This document shows, in pieces, positions 12,301 to 22,521 of a stretch of 64,000 nucleotides of DNA (within the stretch, counting starts at the first letter, position 1; each line of letters opens with the position of its first letter). Below the pieces are notes generated by a model. That model did no database searches, was not told the DNA's origin, and saw nothing but the letters and a program-made list of their open reading frames with translations. This DNA is from Hemileia vastatrix (Eukaryota; Basidiomycota; Pucciniomycetes; Pucciniales; Zaghouaniaceae), in the NCBI GenBank assembly GCA_030280995.1, contig JASXTE010000007.1, positions 8,795,501-8,859,500 on the forward strand. Reading direction: 5' to 3'. Position numbers and translations under genes: made by a program.

Positions 12301-14560
12301 ACATTTCCACTGTTATTAAATCTTTGCGCCTCACTCATATTTATCAATCGATTAATTTTTTCTCACCATTATATTATTAATATTATCAGTATAGCAAAAA
12401 TTTGTGTGCCAAATGAATACTGGGTGATGTTACACCTTTTATAATATTATTAAATAAAGGTAAAAAAATATGAAAATGATTTATTTTACAAAAAATAAAC
12501 TTCTATCCAAAAGCAATATGAGAGGAATAAAGTAAAATAAAAGAAATCAAAGATGAAAATTAAAGTCCAAGTTAAATTCCTGCCATAAACAGAAAAAAGA
12601 GATGTTGAATTAAATTAGAACAATAAGGGCTTAACTTGCACTAAATTTTCTTTTTTGTAAAAATAAAAAATAAATCCACTTGAGCTTTACCAAAACTTCA
12701 GCATGAAAATTTTTCAATATAAAACTACTTCTAGTGTAATTTTTTTTTAAAAATTTATCTTCATTTCCATAGAGAGAATTGCTACCATCTGACTGCACCT
12801 GACCATAAGTGTCCAGCACAAGTTCAGCCGAACTTGTGCTGGACACTTTTTTAATGTAGAGTAGCTAGGGTAGAATTTTTCTTCAGTTCATCTAGTATTT
12901 CTTACAAACATGTCTACTGGTATTTTATATTTGTTCCTCACTCATTAATATCATTTGATTAATTTTTGGTCGCCATTATATTATTAATTTTATAAGTATA
13001 GAAAAAACTCATGTGCCAAATGCATACCAGGTGATGTTATGCCATTTATAATATTGTTAAATAAATGTATAAAAATATGAAAATAGTTTATTTTAAAAAT
13101 TATTAGTTGATATCCAAAATCAATATTAGTAATAAAAAATTAAGTTAAAGGGATCAAATATGAAAAAAGAAATCCAAGTAATATTCCTTCTATTAAAGGC
13201 CAGTAGAGGTGTTGAAGCGAATGAGAGCCATCAGGGATATATTGTACTAAATTGAATTTTTTTCAAAGATAAAAAATTGTGCACCTGTGGTTTGGTTGAA
13301 ATCTAGGTAGAAAATTTGGCTATGTAAAACTACTTCTAGTGAAGTTTTTTATCCAAAAAAAATTTTTCATTGCCATAGCGAGAATTGATCTCATATGACT
13401 TCAACTGACCAAAAGTGTCCAGCACAAGTTCGGCCGAACTTGTGCTGGACACTTTTTTGATGGTGAGTATCTAGGGTGCAGCTCTTCTTCAGTGCAACTG
13501 GTATTTTTTTAAAACATATCCACTGGTATTTGATCTTTCTGTTTTATTAATATTTTATCAATTGATCAATTTTTTGTTACCAGTATATTATTATTTTAAT
13601 TAGTATAGCAAAAAAACATGTGCCAAATGCTTACCGGGTGATGTTAAACCTTTAATAAATCTATTAAATACAGGTAAAAAATTATGAAAATGATTTGTTT
13701 TACATAAAATTAATTGATATCTAAAAGAAAAAAAGGGATAAAAAGAAATAGGTTGAATAATAGGGATTTTATATGAAATTCAAAATTCAAGCTAAATGCC
13801 TACTTTCAAGGCTCAGAAGAGGTGTTGGATAAAATGGGCATCATCAGGAATAAAATTTTACTTAATTTGATTTTTTGAAAAACTAAATGAATTTTTCAAC
13901 TGATTTTTTCCAATATTTAGTTGGACACTTTATCTATATCAAATTACTTCTAGTACCATTATTGACCAAATTAAATCCTCATTTCCATATGCAAAATTGA
14001 TCCCATATGGCTGGACCAGGCCAAAGGTGTCAACCACAAGTTTGAGAATTCTTCTGGTGTACACTTTTATGATGGACAGTAGTAGGGTGCAAGTCTTCTT
14101 TAGTTAATCTAGTATTCCTCATAAACATTTCCAACTTATTTTTGGCCAAAAATCAGGTGGAAAGTTTTTCCATATAAAATTACTTCTAATGCCATGATTG
14201 ACTAAAAATTGATTCTCATTGCCATATAGAGAGTTGATCCCATATGACTGGATCTGGCAAAAGTGTCACCACAATTTTTGATAAACTTAAGTTTGAAAAT
14301 TTTATGATGGAAAGTAATTGCAAGTATTCTTCATTTCATCAAGTAATCCTCATAAAAATTTCCACCTGTGTTTTGGCCAAACTTCAGGTGGACACTTTGG
14401 CCATATTAAGTTAATTCTAGTTCCATGTTGATAAAAAACTGATACTTATTGCCATATATAGATATTAAACCCATCAGACTGTGCCTTTCCAAAAGTGTCT
14501 ACCTGAATTATGGCTAAACCTCAGTTGGACACTTTTATGATGCAGAGTAGCTAAGGAAAA
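6335..14560. repeat. Tandem array of ~608-bp units, each with a 46-bp palindrome
   Basis: Each unit carries an inverted repeat whose left arm is AAAAGTGTCCAGCACAAGTT around a CGGCCG-type centre. Copies are at 6835-6880, 7415-7460, 8024-8069, 8633-8678, 9239-9284, 9847-9892, 10462-10507, 10978-11023, 11587-11632, 12199-12244, 12805-12850 and 13411-13456, with a decayed one at 14023-14068. Start-to-start spacing is 580, 609, 609, 606, 608, 615, 516, 609, 612, 606, 606 and 612 bp; the 516-bp step is a deletion. The text between palindromes is also homologous (for example GTGTGCCAAATGCATAC and AGAATTGATCCCATCTGACT). Units decay and shorten after 13.5 kb. Short open frames overlapping the palindromes are by-products. 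Confidence 0.92.
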
Positions 14561-14671
14561 AGTATTCTTCTGTTAATTTGGTATTCATAATAAATTTACC
14601 CTCCTGAAGTTTATCCTAACTTGAGGTGGACAATTTCGGAAAGCACCAGTTAGTCACTATCCATCAAAAAA

Positions 14672-14860
14672 GTGTTCATTAAAATTTTGGCTAAACTTGT
14701 GGTGGACCCCTTTGATCAGCCACAGTCAGATGAGATCAACTCTTTAGATGGGAATGAGGATGATTTTTTGGTCAATCATGGAAATAGAAGTAGTGTGATG
14801 TGGCCAAATTACCCCCCTGAAGGTCAGACAAACCTCAGAAGGACACTTTTTAGCAGGTAG
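14672..14860 (-). repeat. Inverted array unit at the right edge
   Basis: The + strand text CCACAGTCAGATGAGATCAA is the reverse complement of the conserved unit text preceding each palindrome (ttgatcccatctgactg). The array therefore ends with a unit in the opposite orientation. The 62-codon open frame here is an accident of the repeat. Confidence 0.6.
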
Positions 14861-15407
14861 TAACTGAGAAAAATCCATTTATCAGAAGGAAAATTTTTTA
14901 TTGGATAGATGCCAAGGTTTCATACTTGTGTATTATGGTCAGTATTAATTTTGAAAGAGTCTGTCCAAGCAATTTCATTGCCCATCATGACTCATTTTGT
15001 TTAAAATGTTTCAAACTGCGTGATACAGTATTAAGGTGTCACATAGTATAATTAAGTTCTATTACGTGCCCTCCTATGATGCCTAAATTTATAATTTAAT
15101 ATCTTACATAATAATTTTTTTTATATAAATTCATCAATATTTTTTTTATTATCAAATTTAATAGAGCAAGTATCCTGAATTATTATATATGCATAAGCTT
15201 AGGTTAGATCAATTTGTGCTCAATTTGTTCTCATCAGAGGACCAAAATCAAGTTCTGGAGGATCTACTTGTGCATAATTTGGAATCAGTTGATATTCTGT
15301 CTATAATCAATCTGAGAATAAATGTAAATCTAACTCTAATTTACTTATGTTTATAAAGTATTCATAAACCTGGCATATTTAAGGGACACTCTAAATTTCA
15401 AGAGAGG

Positions 15408-15444
15408 GGATTGCTAGCAATTCACCCCTAGATTTCCCGTGGTG
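15408..15444 (-). repeat. Right terminal inverted repeat
   Basis: On the minus strand it begins CACCACGGGAAATCTAGGGG and continues into a TTGCTAGCAA palindrome, mirroring 5062-5100. AAT follows at 15445-15447. Confidence 0.8.
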
Positions 15445-16080
15445 AATGTAGCGCTAGTAGGTCTAGATAGTACAGTAGGAGCACTGGATTTATCTCCAGG
15501 AGGAAACTGTTTGAATTAATTAGGCAATGAAGGATAAGTATAAGAAAATTTACAAGTTTTATGGTATCTGAAACAGCTATCTCAAGCAGGTCAGAAGGTG
15601 GCATAACAAAAAGGCTTAGAGAAAGTACGGTTAAAATTATGGTGGTGGCAAAAGCTGCAAGCTTGATCTCTAGGAAACTTACAGTATTAGATCATGTCTA
15701 ATTAGATTTGTGAAATTTTTGGGTTTGGATAAGGAATAAGCAGGGAATAAAAGGCCGATTTATAGGTGCTATAGAGATACAAGTGAAGGAAGCTCTGGAT
15801 GGTATCCAAGTAGGGAGAATACTCAGAAGAAGAATAAAAGTGTAACAAGGTTAATTGGGAAAAATTTAGCACTAAGGAGCACAAGATCTTGTAAAGATAT
15901 GTGTCATCCAGGAATAAGAAAGAGCTGACAAAATAGTTAATAAAGATTGAATAAAAGTGAAAAGAATGTAGAAACAGAGATATAGGAATATAGGGAAGCA
16001 GGAGCAGCAAGCAAATAAAATGCAGGAATATGCAGGAAAATACAAATGCAGGGAGATAAGGAAGCGGGGAAAGTATGCAG

Positions 16081-16215
16081 GCAGATAAAGATACAGGAAT
16101 AAATGCAGGAATATGCATTTAAGCAGATAAAGATGCAGGAATAAATGCAGGAATATTCATGCAAGCAGATAAAGATGCAGGAATAAATGAAGGAATATGC
16201 ATGCAAGCAGATAAG
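16081..16215. repeat. 42-bp minisatellite, about 3.2 copies
   Basis: Units begin GCAGATAAAGATGCAGGAAT at 16081, 16123, 16165 and (partial) 16207, an exact 42-bp period. More degenerate GCAGGAATATGCAGG units extend leftward to about 16010. Because 42 is a multiple of three, a long minus-strand frame rich in Cys, Ile and Ser stays open; it is not a gene. Confidence 0.85.
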
Positions 16216-17008
16216 AAGTCAGGTGTACATATAAATGAATTCAGGGTTTCTTAAAACATGGATGAGTAAACACATGTAAATAGTATGAATGAAATAAGAT
16301 ATAAGTAGGTGATTTCCTCTAGAAATCACCATCTGCTTTTACCACAACTTAAACCTGATACTTTTAGTATTATTGAAGTTACTACTGTTGTAGTCTCTTG
16401 AGTCTTAATAATTAAATATCATTACAGCTATATTGGGTGAGGTCCACTGCATAGGGTAATATATTTATTATTAGCTTCCCCTTATCATTTAATATAAATT
16501 CAATATTATAATATTGATATTGTATCTTAAATAGGTAAGCTCTATTACTCAGTAGATTATAAATATTGATATCTTATTCCTGGTTCCCAACTTGTTGATT
16601 AATCAAAGTAAGAATTGCAGAAGAATAAGTACTCTTTTTTAATATATTGTTTTAATAATTTACTAGTCCGGGTAACTTATTTACATACTTTAGTTTGGAA
16701 CCTGGTTTATATTGTATATAAACAGACGTGGGAATAACTATACATAGTATCTAAATATTGTTATAACACTAAATTGAGTGATTTATATTATTATATAAAA
16801 AGTAACTGGTTTATAACATTTAATCAAATTTATAAATAGTGTGGGATTTTATAGTATAATATTATACCTAACCTTGGTTTAGTTCTATTCAGGCCTTAGT
16901 GCTGCTGATAAGACTTAATTATACCCCTTACAGTGACTCAGGCCTGAAATTTGGGGGTCTTTCCTTTGAAAAATCCAGGCACCTCATTCAAAGTAGTGTC
17001 AAGAATTT

Positions 17009-17011
<3 letters not shown>

Positions 17012-17042
<31 letters not shown>
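17012..17042. repeat. (AT)n microsatellite
   Basis: Uninterrupted alternating AT tract directly before the second CACTA-like end. Confidence 0.9.
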
Positions 17043-17045
<3 letters not shown>

Positions 17046-17046
<1 letters not shown>

Positions 17047-17330
17047 ACAGAAAAAATGGGGGGGGTATTGCTAGCAATACCCCTCATTTAAAAATGTTGA
17101 GAAGTGGTTGGAAAGCTGTTGGAAGGCTGTTTGTTGTGAAACCAGATTTAAATTAATTGGACAAAGATTTGGTAATCAGTTAGACCTAGGTTCAAGAGAA
17201 ATCAATCACAGGTTTCTTGGAGCTTGGTGATTACTTTGATTTTGAGCTGAGCACAGATTGAGAAAGGCTTGAACATATCACTTAACATATCATAATATTC
17301 ACTTTCCCATCTTGTGGAAAGCAAAATTTG
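17046..17330 (+). mobile_element. Left end of a second CACTA-like element
   Basis: Starts CACAGAAAAAATGGGGGGG and includes the palindrome GGTATTGCTAGCAATACC, the same layout as 5062-5100. Beyond it, text at 17265-17325 (gcttgaacatatcacttaacatatcataatattc) parallels 5290-5330 in the same orientation, so subterminal sequence is shared as well. No matching right end was found in the window. The element could extend over the SNF2, transposase and palindrome-array regions, or its right end may lie beyond 64000 or be lost. Confidence 0.55.
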
Positions 17331-17985
17331 ATATTCGTTCTAAGAATATCTACATATATTTTCTTGCCAAGTTGGTAACAGAAGTTTAAACTGTAGTTTC
17401 TCAATTATTACACTATACTACATAGATATTTGATAAAACATACAATTCAAATCAATTTTAATATTATTGAGATCACCATAAGTGTCTGTCCAAAGACTTA
17501 CAAAAAGTATGTTAGTATCAAGACATCTTTCTAGGTAGTAGTTTTAATTTGGATTTTGAACTGACATCTAAAGCATTTTACTATTAGACAGAAACATAAA
17601 TAAGTGTAATAAGAGTGAAATTATTCTATTTTGTGATTATAATGTAACAATAAAGCACATTTTTATTGAGAAAATTTTTTTTCCTCCACAAACCAAAATT
17701 TACTCTATAGGCTCAAGATTTATTTTTAAGCCATATTATTCATTTCAGTTATCATTGATTTACTTCCAATATTTATTAAAAAGATAATAATAATACATTT
17801 GAAAGAATTATGAGCTTAGCATAGCATATGCTAAAAAGTTATTTTGTCGTTTTATTCAAAACTGATTATTCATTTTTTGCTTCAATTCATCTTTTAACAA
17901 CCACTATCTTCAGATACTATTATTACTTATTATTTCAAGTCTCAGATGTGTTGGACATTTCTTAATAACGATTGATCAAATTTAT
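17331..17985. other. AT-rich stretch without recognised feature
   Basis: About 650 bp upstream of the SNF2-like gene. I see no coding or repeat signal; it may include promoter or 5' exon sequence of that gene. Confidence 0.4.
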
Positions 17986-20346
17986 ATGAATGTAATTTCA
18001 AGATTTCAAAACTCACCAACCCCTACGATTTTACAGCGAGGCCATTTGAATGTTCATATTTTTGGACTATTTGAAGAAAGAAAACCAACCCTTGTCGGTA
18101 ATATTTCTCAAATGCAGAGTCAGTACATTGGACCACTATTGGGTGACATTGGGTCTGGATCTCACCATTTAAACCAAAGAGGTGCCTTGAATCCTATGAA
18201 GCCTTTCTATTTTCATGCTTACTTGGTTCCAGTTTTTGGTAATCAGTATCAACTTTGGGGATGCCTCTTTTCTTCAAGTACAATAATCAGTCTTGCTAAA
18301 GAAGCATTTTCTTCTGCACAAATCGATTTATGTCCAATCCTGAACTACGACTCCACTATCTTTTTTAATATCCCGCATGTAATTTTTGAAGGCTCTTTCC
18401 AAATATCTCAGAGTACTCAAGATTGGAAAGCTGATCAACTTATCCAAGGAATCAAAACAGTTCTCAAAACACATCAACTTCAAGAAATAAATTTTATGAT
18501 TGACAATGAACGAATGTTAAAGGAAAAGTTGGATATCATGTGGAGGCACTAGGACAACCATTGGCTTAGAACTGGATTCAATGCCTATAAAGATCAGTTT
18601 CCTAACAATCAATTAACCCCTGAAGGAAATGGGTCAATACTTGCTGATGATATGGGTTTGGGAAAGACGCTTTCAACTCTTTCTCTTATAAGTGCAACTC
18701 AAAGTGAAGCAAGACAATTCTAGGTATCGGAAAATAAAGAAGGTATTAATCAGAGTTCAGCCACACTTATTATATGCCCCCTGGCAACACTATCGAATTG
18801 GATCAATGAAATAAGTGTGCACTTTGAAGATAATGCACTTCCTTTCAAGGTTCTTTATGGGAAGGATTGTCAAAATACTAACGTCAATGAGCTACAGGAT
18901 ACTGCTATTGTTTTAATGACCTATGAAACAGCTAGCCCAACAATGTCAAAAAATCAAAGCCAAAAAAAGATATTGGTGACTCAAAAGCTCTTTTGGTATA
19001 GAGTTGTTTTAGATGAATCTCAGTTAGTGCCCATTTCTATATCTAAAACTTAAAACTTAATTTTTATAAATATTCTTTTAGTTACATTAAAAATCCTTAC
19101 TCACAGAGGGCTCAAACAATATTTGACTTGGAATCCCAACACCGACTATGCTTGACTGGAACTCCACTTCAGAACAGGCCCACTGACCTTCAAAGTCTCA
19201 TATTTTTTCTTAGAATCAAAAAGTGGCAAGAAGACTGGTTATGGAAGAATTTCCTTTTTCCAGGTTTGCAAAAAGGAAAGGCTAATTCTATTAAATCAAT
19301 CAATCACTTAATGAAAGTCATAAGCCTACGTAGAACAAAGGATGCAATTTTTTCTCTTCCAAAAAAGATTCAAAGGGTGATATTGGTTCAATTAGCAGAT
19401 CCATGGAGGTCTAAACTTGATGTGCTTCAAGAAGGATTCACTGAGCAATATGGGCCTTCCAGAAGCACTGACATCCCTTGGGACTCATCTGAGTTTGTAA
19501 GAGAGCTGATGATTTTACAAAAATTCTGCAACCATCCAATCTACAATAATCTGGATGAAACTCCAACTTTTGATTTCACCTGGAAGAATTCTGCAAAGAT
19601 TTTTCATCTTATAGGCCACTTAAAAAACTTTTTTTTTGGTGAAAGGGGTATAAAGTTTCCAAAAGCTGTTATATTCTCCAACTTTGCAGACTTTTTGCAG
19701 ATGTAAGTGATTCTATAATGAATTGTTTTACAAAATTGTGTTGGCTTATTAAAAACAATTTTCTAATATTTCAAAATAGAATAAAAATGGCTTTAGATGA
19801 CCACAATATTAGGTATACTCAGCTTACGGGTGAACTCAGCAGGAAAAAGCAAGACAAAAATATGCATGAATTCTATTTTAATAAAAATTGCCAAGTTTTG
19901 GTTGGAACGATTCAGGCTGCAGGAGTGGGTATAGATCTCAGGTGTGCTCAAAATGTATATATAATGGTGAGCTCAATGTCTTTTATTTCATATTAAGAAA
20001 AAAAATATTAAATTTTTTATATGTTCAATGTTGAAATAGGAGCCAAATTGGAATCCAGCAGTTGAGCAGCAGGCTGTTGATCGGCTGTATAGAATGGGGC
20101 AGAAAAATGAAGTAAGTGTTTTGAATTATTTTGTACAAGGAAGTATAGAATTCAGCATGTATAAGATTCAAAGGAAAAAAATGGAGCTAACAATGTAACC
20201 CAAATTTCATTTCTATAAATTTTAATGATAATAGTAATCATTAAACTTGTGTTTTTGTTTTCAAGGCTAAGTGTCCCAAACAGTGGAAATGAGGAGTATG
20301 AGTGTGCAAACCTATTATTAAGGGAGTTTGTCAATCACTCACATTA
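17986..20346 (+). pseudogene. SNF2-family DNA-dependent ATPase, HLTF/Rad16-like, broken
   Basis: Chromatin-remodelling type helicase core. In order: motif I in ADDMGLGKTLSTLSLI; IICPLATLSNWINEI (motif Ia); RVVLDES at motif II; LCLTGTPLQNRPTDL (motif III); SLRRTKD; VIFSNFADFLQ; VLVGTIQAAGVGIDL (motif V); DRLYRMGQKNEV (motif VI). Four introns are supported: 19023-19081, 19703-19779, 19967-20039 and 20195-20265. Splicing the first joins CA to TTAC and gives DESH followed by YIKNP, restoring the DExH box. The last exon ends at 20344-20346. In-frame TAG codons at 18550-18552 and 18721-18723 break the upstream exon. No RING insert was seen between the helicase halves. The family acts in post-replication repair or remodelling; this copy is probably inactive. 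The start at 17986 is uncertain. Confidence 0.8.
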
Positions 20347-20785
20347 GAGGAAGAATTAATTTCAAGGAGAGCAGGTAAATTTATGGGATTTTGAGGATTT
20401 AAAGTCTGAGTTGTTGAGGATTTAGAGATGCAAGATATAAGGGAGAATAACAGTCATTTGGCAAACCCTGGGGGACATGAGAAGGATTAACGTTAGGGGA
20501 TAATGTTGAAACCAAACTGATTCTTTTCTACAAGGCTAAGTTCTTTAGCACACTTCCAGAGTAGGTTGAAGTATCTCAAATATCAAAGTGTGTTGGTCAT
20601 GATATTGTGAAACTTTAGAAAAATCTTCAGACCTCCATTGCATTAAGATACGTCTTAATGATCCATCATTATCAATTTTGGTGTCTGAACAACACTTGAT
20701 GTTTGTGAAAAGGTTGTGATAGTTTTCGCAATGTGGAAGTTGTTAAAGAAGTTTAGTTCGGTCAACTGAATTCTAAGAATCTTTG
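20347..20785. other. No feature seen
   Basis: AT-rich sequence between the SNF2-like gene and a minus-strand fragment. Nothing is supportable. Confidence 0.4.
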
Positions 20786-21460
20786 TTATTTGAAATAAAG
20801 GTCATAAATAAAAACGGTTGAAAAAAAGGGGATTTTCATACTTTTTTTTATTCTATATTTATGCTTTCTCACTTTGATTATTTCTTGAGAGCTATGAGAA
20901 TCCTTCCCAAGTCTTAATTTATCAGCATGACCTAAAAACCAACGGTGAAGAACTCCCATTTGATTTGAGAAGCTAATTTGAGTTAAGTCAATTGGATATG
21001 CAATCAAATTATTGGTTTTTAAGGCATTGTCCCAGTGTTTAATGAGAATATTTGCCAAGATCTGGTTCCATTTGTCAAACCAATCTAGGTTCCAAGCGAA
21101 AGTTGATCCTGGGAAACCGCACATGCAAAGGTGCTCAATAAAATATTCACGGAAAATTGGTGGAAACTTTTCCGAAACGGCTGAATTTGATTCTGGATGA
21201 GGTAGTTCAAAGGCGATGTTGCAAGAATTCATGCTGAATGATAAATCTGTCTAATTGCTCTACAGTAGGGTTTTGTTTCCATCTATTTTATTCTGGTGAA
21301 ATATCCAAAAGTGAATGGCAAAAATTGTGTATAGATCTACAAAAGTGAGAATTGAATGTAGGAAAAGTCTCATTAAAAATTCTATTAAGTGTTTGTGTGT
21401 TTGTGGGCAGGTTTCCATGAGGAAAGTAAGAGCTACTAGGGTTCATAAAGAATTAGATTA
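20786..21460 (-). pseudogene. Unrecognised protein fragment, frameshifted
   Basis: A 148-codon frame (21232 to 20786) has normal protein-like composition: LCMCGFPGSTFAWNLDWFDK, then KHWDNALKTN, then MGVLHRWFLGHADKLRLGKD, ending basic. Upstream on the same strand, in another frame, are SYFPHGNLPTNTQTLNRIF and NPTVEQLDRFIIQHEF with one stop between. Together they suggest one roughly 220-residue protein broken by a frameshift near 21230 and a stop. I do not recognise the family; it could be a host gene fragment or an accessory transposon gene. Confidence 0.4.
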
Positions 21461-22521
21461 AGAAAGTGTTCAATTAAATTAAATAAAGAGGAAGGATAAA
21501 TTGTTGAGCTCCAAAACTTTATGATCAAAGTTGATTTAAGGAGAAATATCACAAAAATTAAGAATAAGAAATATTTCAACTTTATGGCATTATAATATGC
21601 ATAAATTATATTTTTATATGCAACTTGAACTCAAAAGGAATGGTTTAAAATGAAGAGAATGATTATGTGATAAAAGCAGACTCATTTGAGAAATGGATTT
21701 TTTTTTCTTTTCAAAAAATTCTTCCACAAAAATAATTTGATAAATGTGAGGCTATGTTCATTTTTTGATTACCAAAAAATTATTTTTGGTCCAATATGAT
21801 AGTAATACATATTCCATTGAGTAATTTTTGTTCAACCTGAATAAATAGACTAGAGTGTCACTTCATCACATTTATGTATGAAAAATTGTACAAGGTTTCA
21901 GCCTTTTTGTAATTCTTTAAGGTTTACACTTTTGTAGCATCTATTATTTGAGTATTTTTGATTTTTTCTTTATGGAAAATTCTTTCTAGTACAGACCAAT
22001 TTTCAAATCGAAAAAAATATGTTTGTGATTGTTTTTTACAAAATATTAACCTTATTTTTAGGTTTAACTTTGATTTTTGGGGTAATTTTTTAAATAATTA
22101 TGTTAAAAATATGGATTACTTTTCTTATAGTCCATAACTAAGAATTTTTAAGAAAATCAAATAATTATAGGGTAATTAGATATAACTCAGAAGGCATTTG
22201 ATGGAAAAATAATAAAGATGCTTGTGCGTACAATAGAATTTTTCTATGATAGAAAATATTCTGATAAACATGCATGCATTGTTGTACAAATTCAGAGAGT
22301 ATACAGAATACAAATAAAGTAGACTGCATAACTTTTAATTAATATATAAATTATCTGATTAAAAATTAAACATTAAAACTTAAATAATTTCAACACATAT
22401 TCCATCATATTCTTTTGATAAAAAAATGTAGCTTATATTAGCTAGTGCCTTTCAAAAAAAGGAGTACCTTCAATCAGTAACTTCCAATAGCAAACTTATT
22501 CCTACAATTATCACAATCACA
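21461..22521. other. AT-rich stretch without gene
   Basis: Roughly 1 kb, very AT-rich. No coding, RNA or repeat signal was recognised. Confidence 0.4.

Larger units (their letters stand above)
5062..15444. mobile_element. CACTA-like non-autonomous element carrying a satellite array
   Basis: The left end reads CACTACGGGAAATCTGGGGG. The right end, read on the minus strand, is CACCACGGGAAATCTAGGGG; the similarity continues through a GCTAGC palindrome for about 35 bp. AAT lies immediately outside both ends (5059-5061 and 15445-15447), a 3-bp target duplication as made by CACTA-superfamily elements. The 10,383-bp interior has no transposase or other credible coding region. It holds an ATGCAT-rich stretch, a tandem array of palindrome-bearing units (about 6335-14560) and a partly inverted unit near the right end. 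A transposase would have to be supplied in trans. Boundaries rest on the matched ends plus the duplication. Confidence 0.8.
15445..17045. other. Spacer between CACTA-like elements, no gene
   Basis: AT-rich sequence with no credible coding region. It holds a 42-bp minisatellite at about 16081-16215 and an (AT)n tract at 17012-17042. Minus-strand open frames around 15700-16200 come from the minisatellite. Confidence 0.6.

Noticed and set aside
6676..12850. Small open frames reading SSTSSAELVLDTFG-like text at several places
   Set aside because: They are translations of the 46-bp palindrome and its flank, repeated with the array; no start context, conservation of frame or length.
6835..13456. 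CRISPR-like regular palindromic repeats
   Set aside because: The spacing is about 560 bp of mutually homologous sequence and the genome is eukaryotic; this is a satellite.
15702..16206. Long minus-strand open frames rich in Ile, Cys and Ser
   Set aside because: Produced by the 42-bp minisatellite, whose period is a multiple of three.
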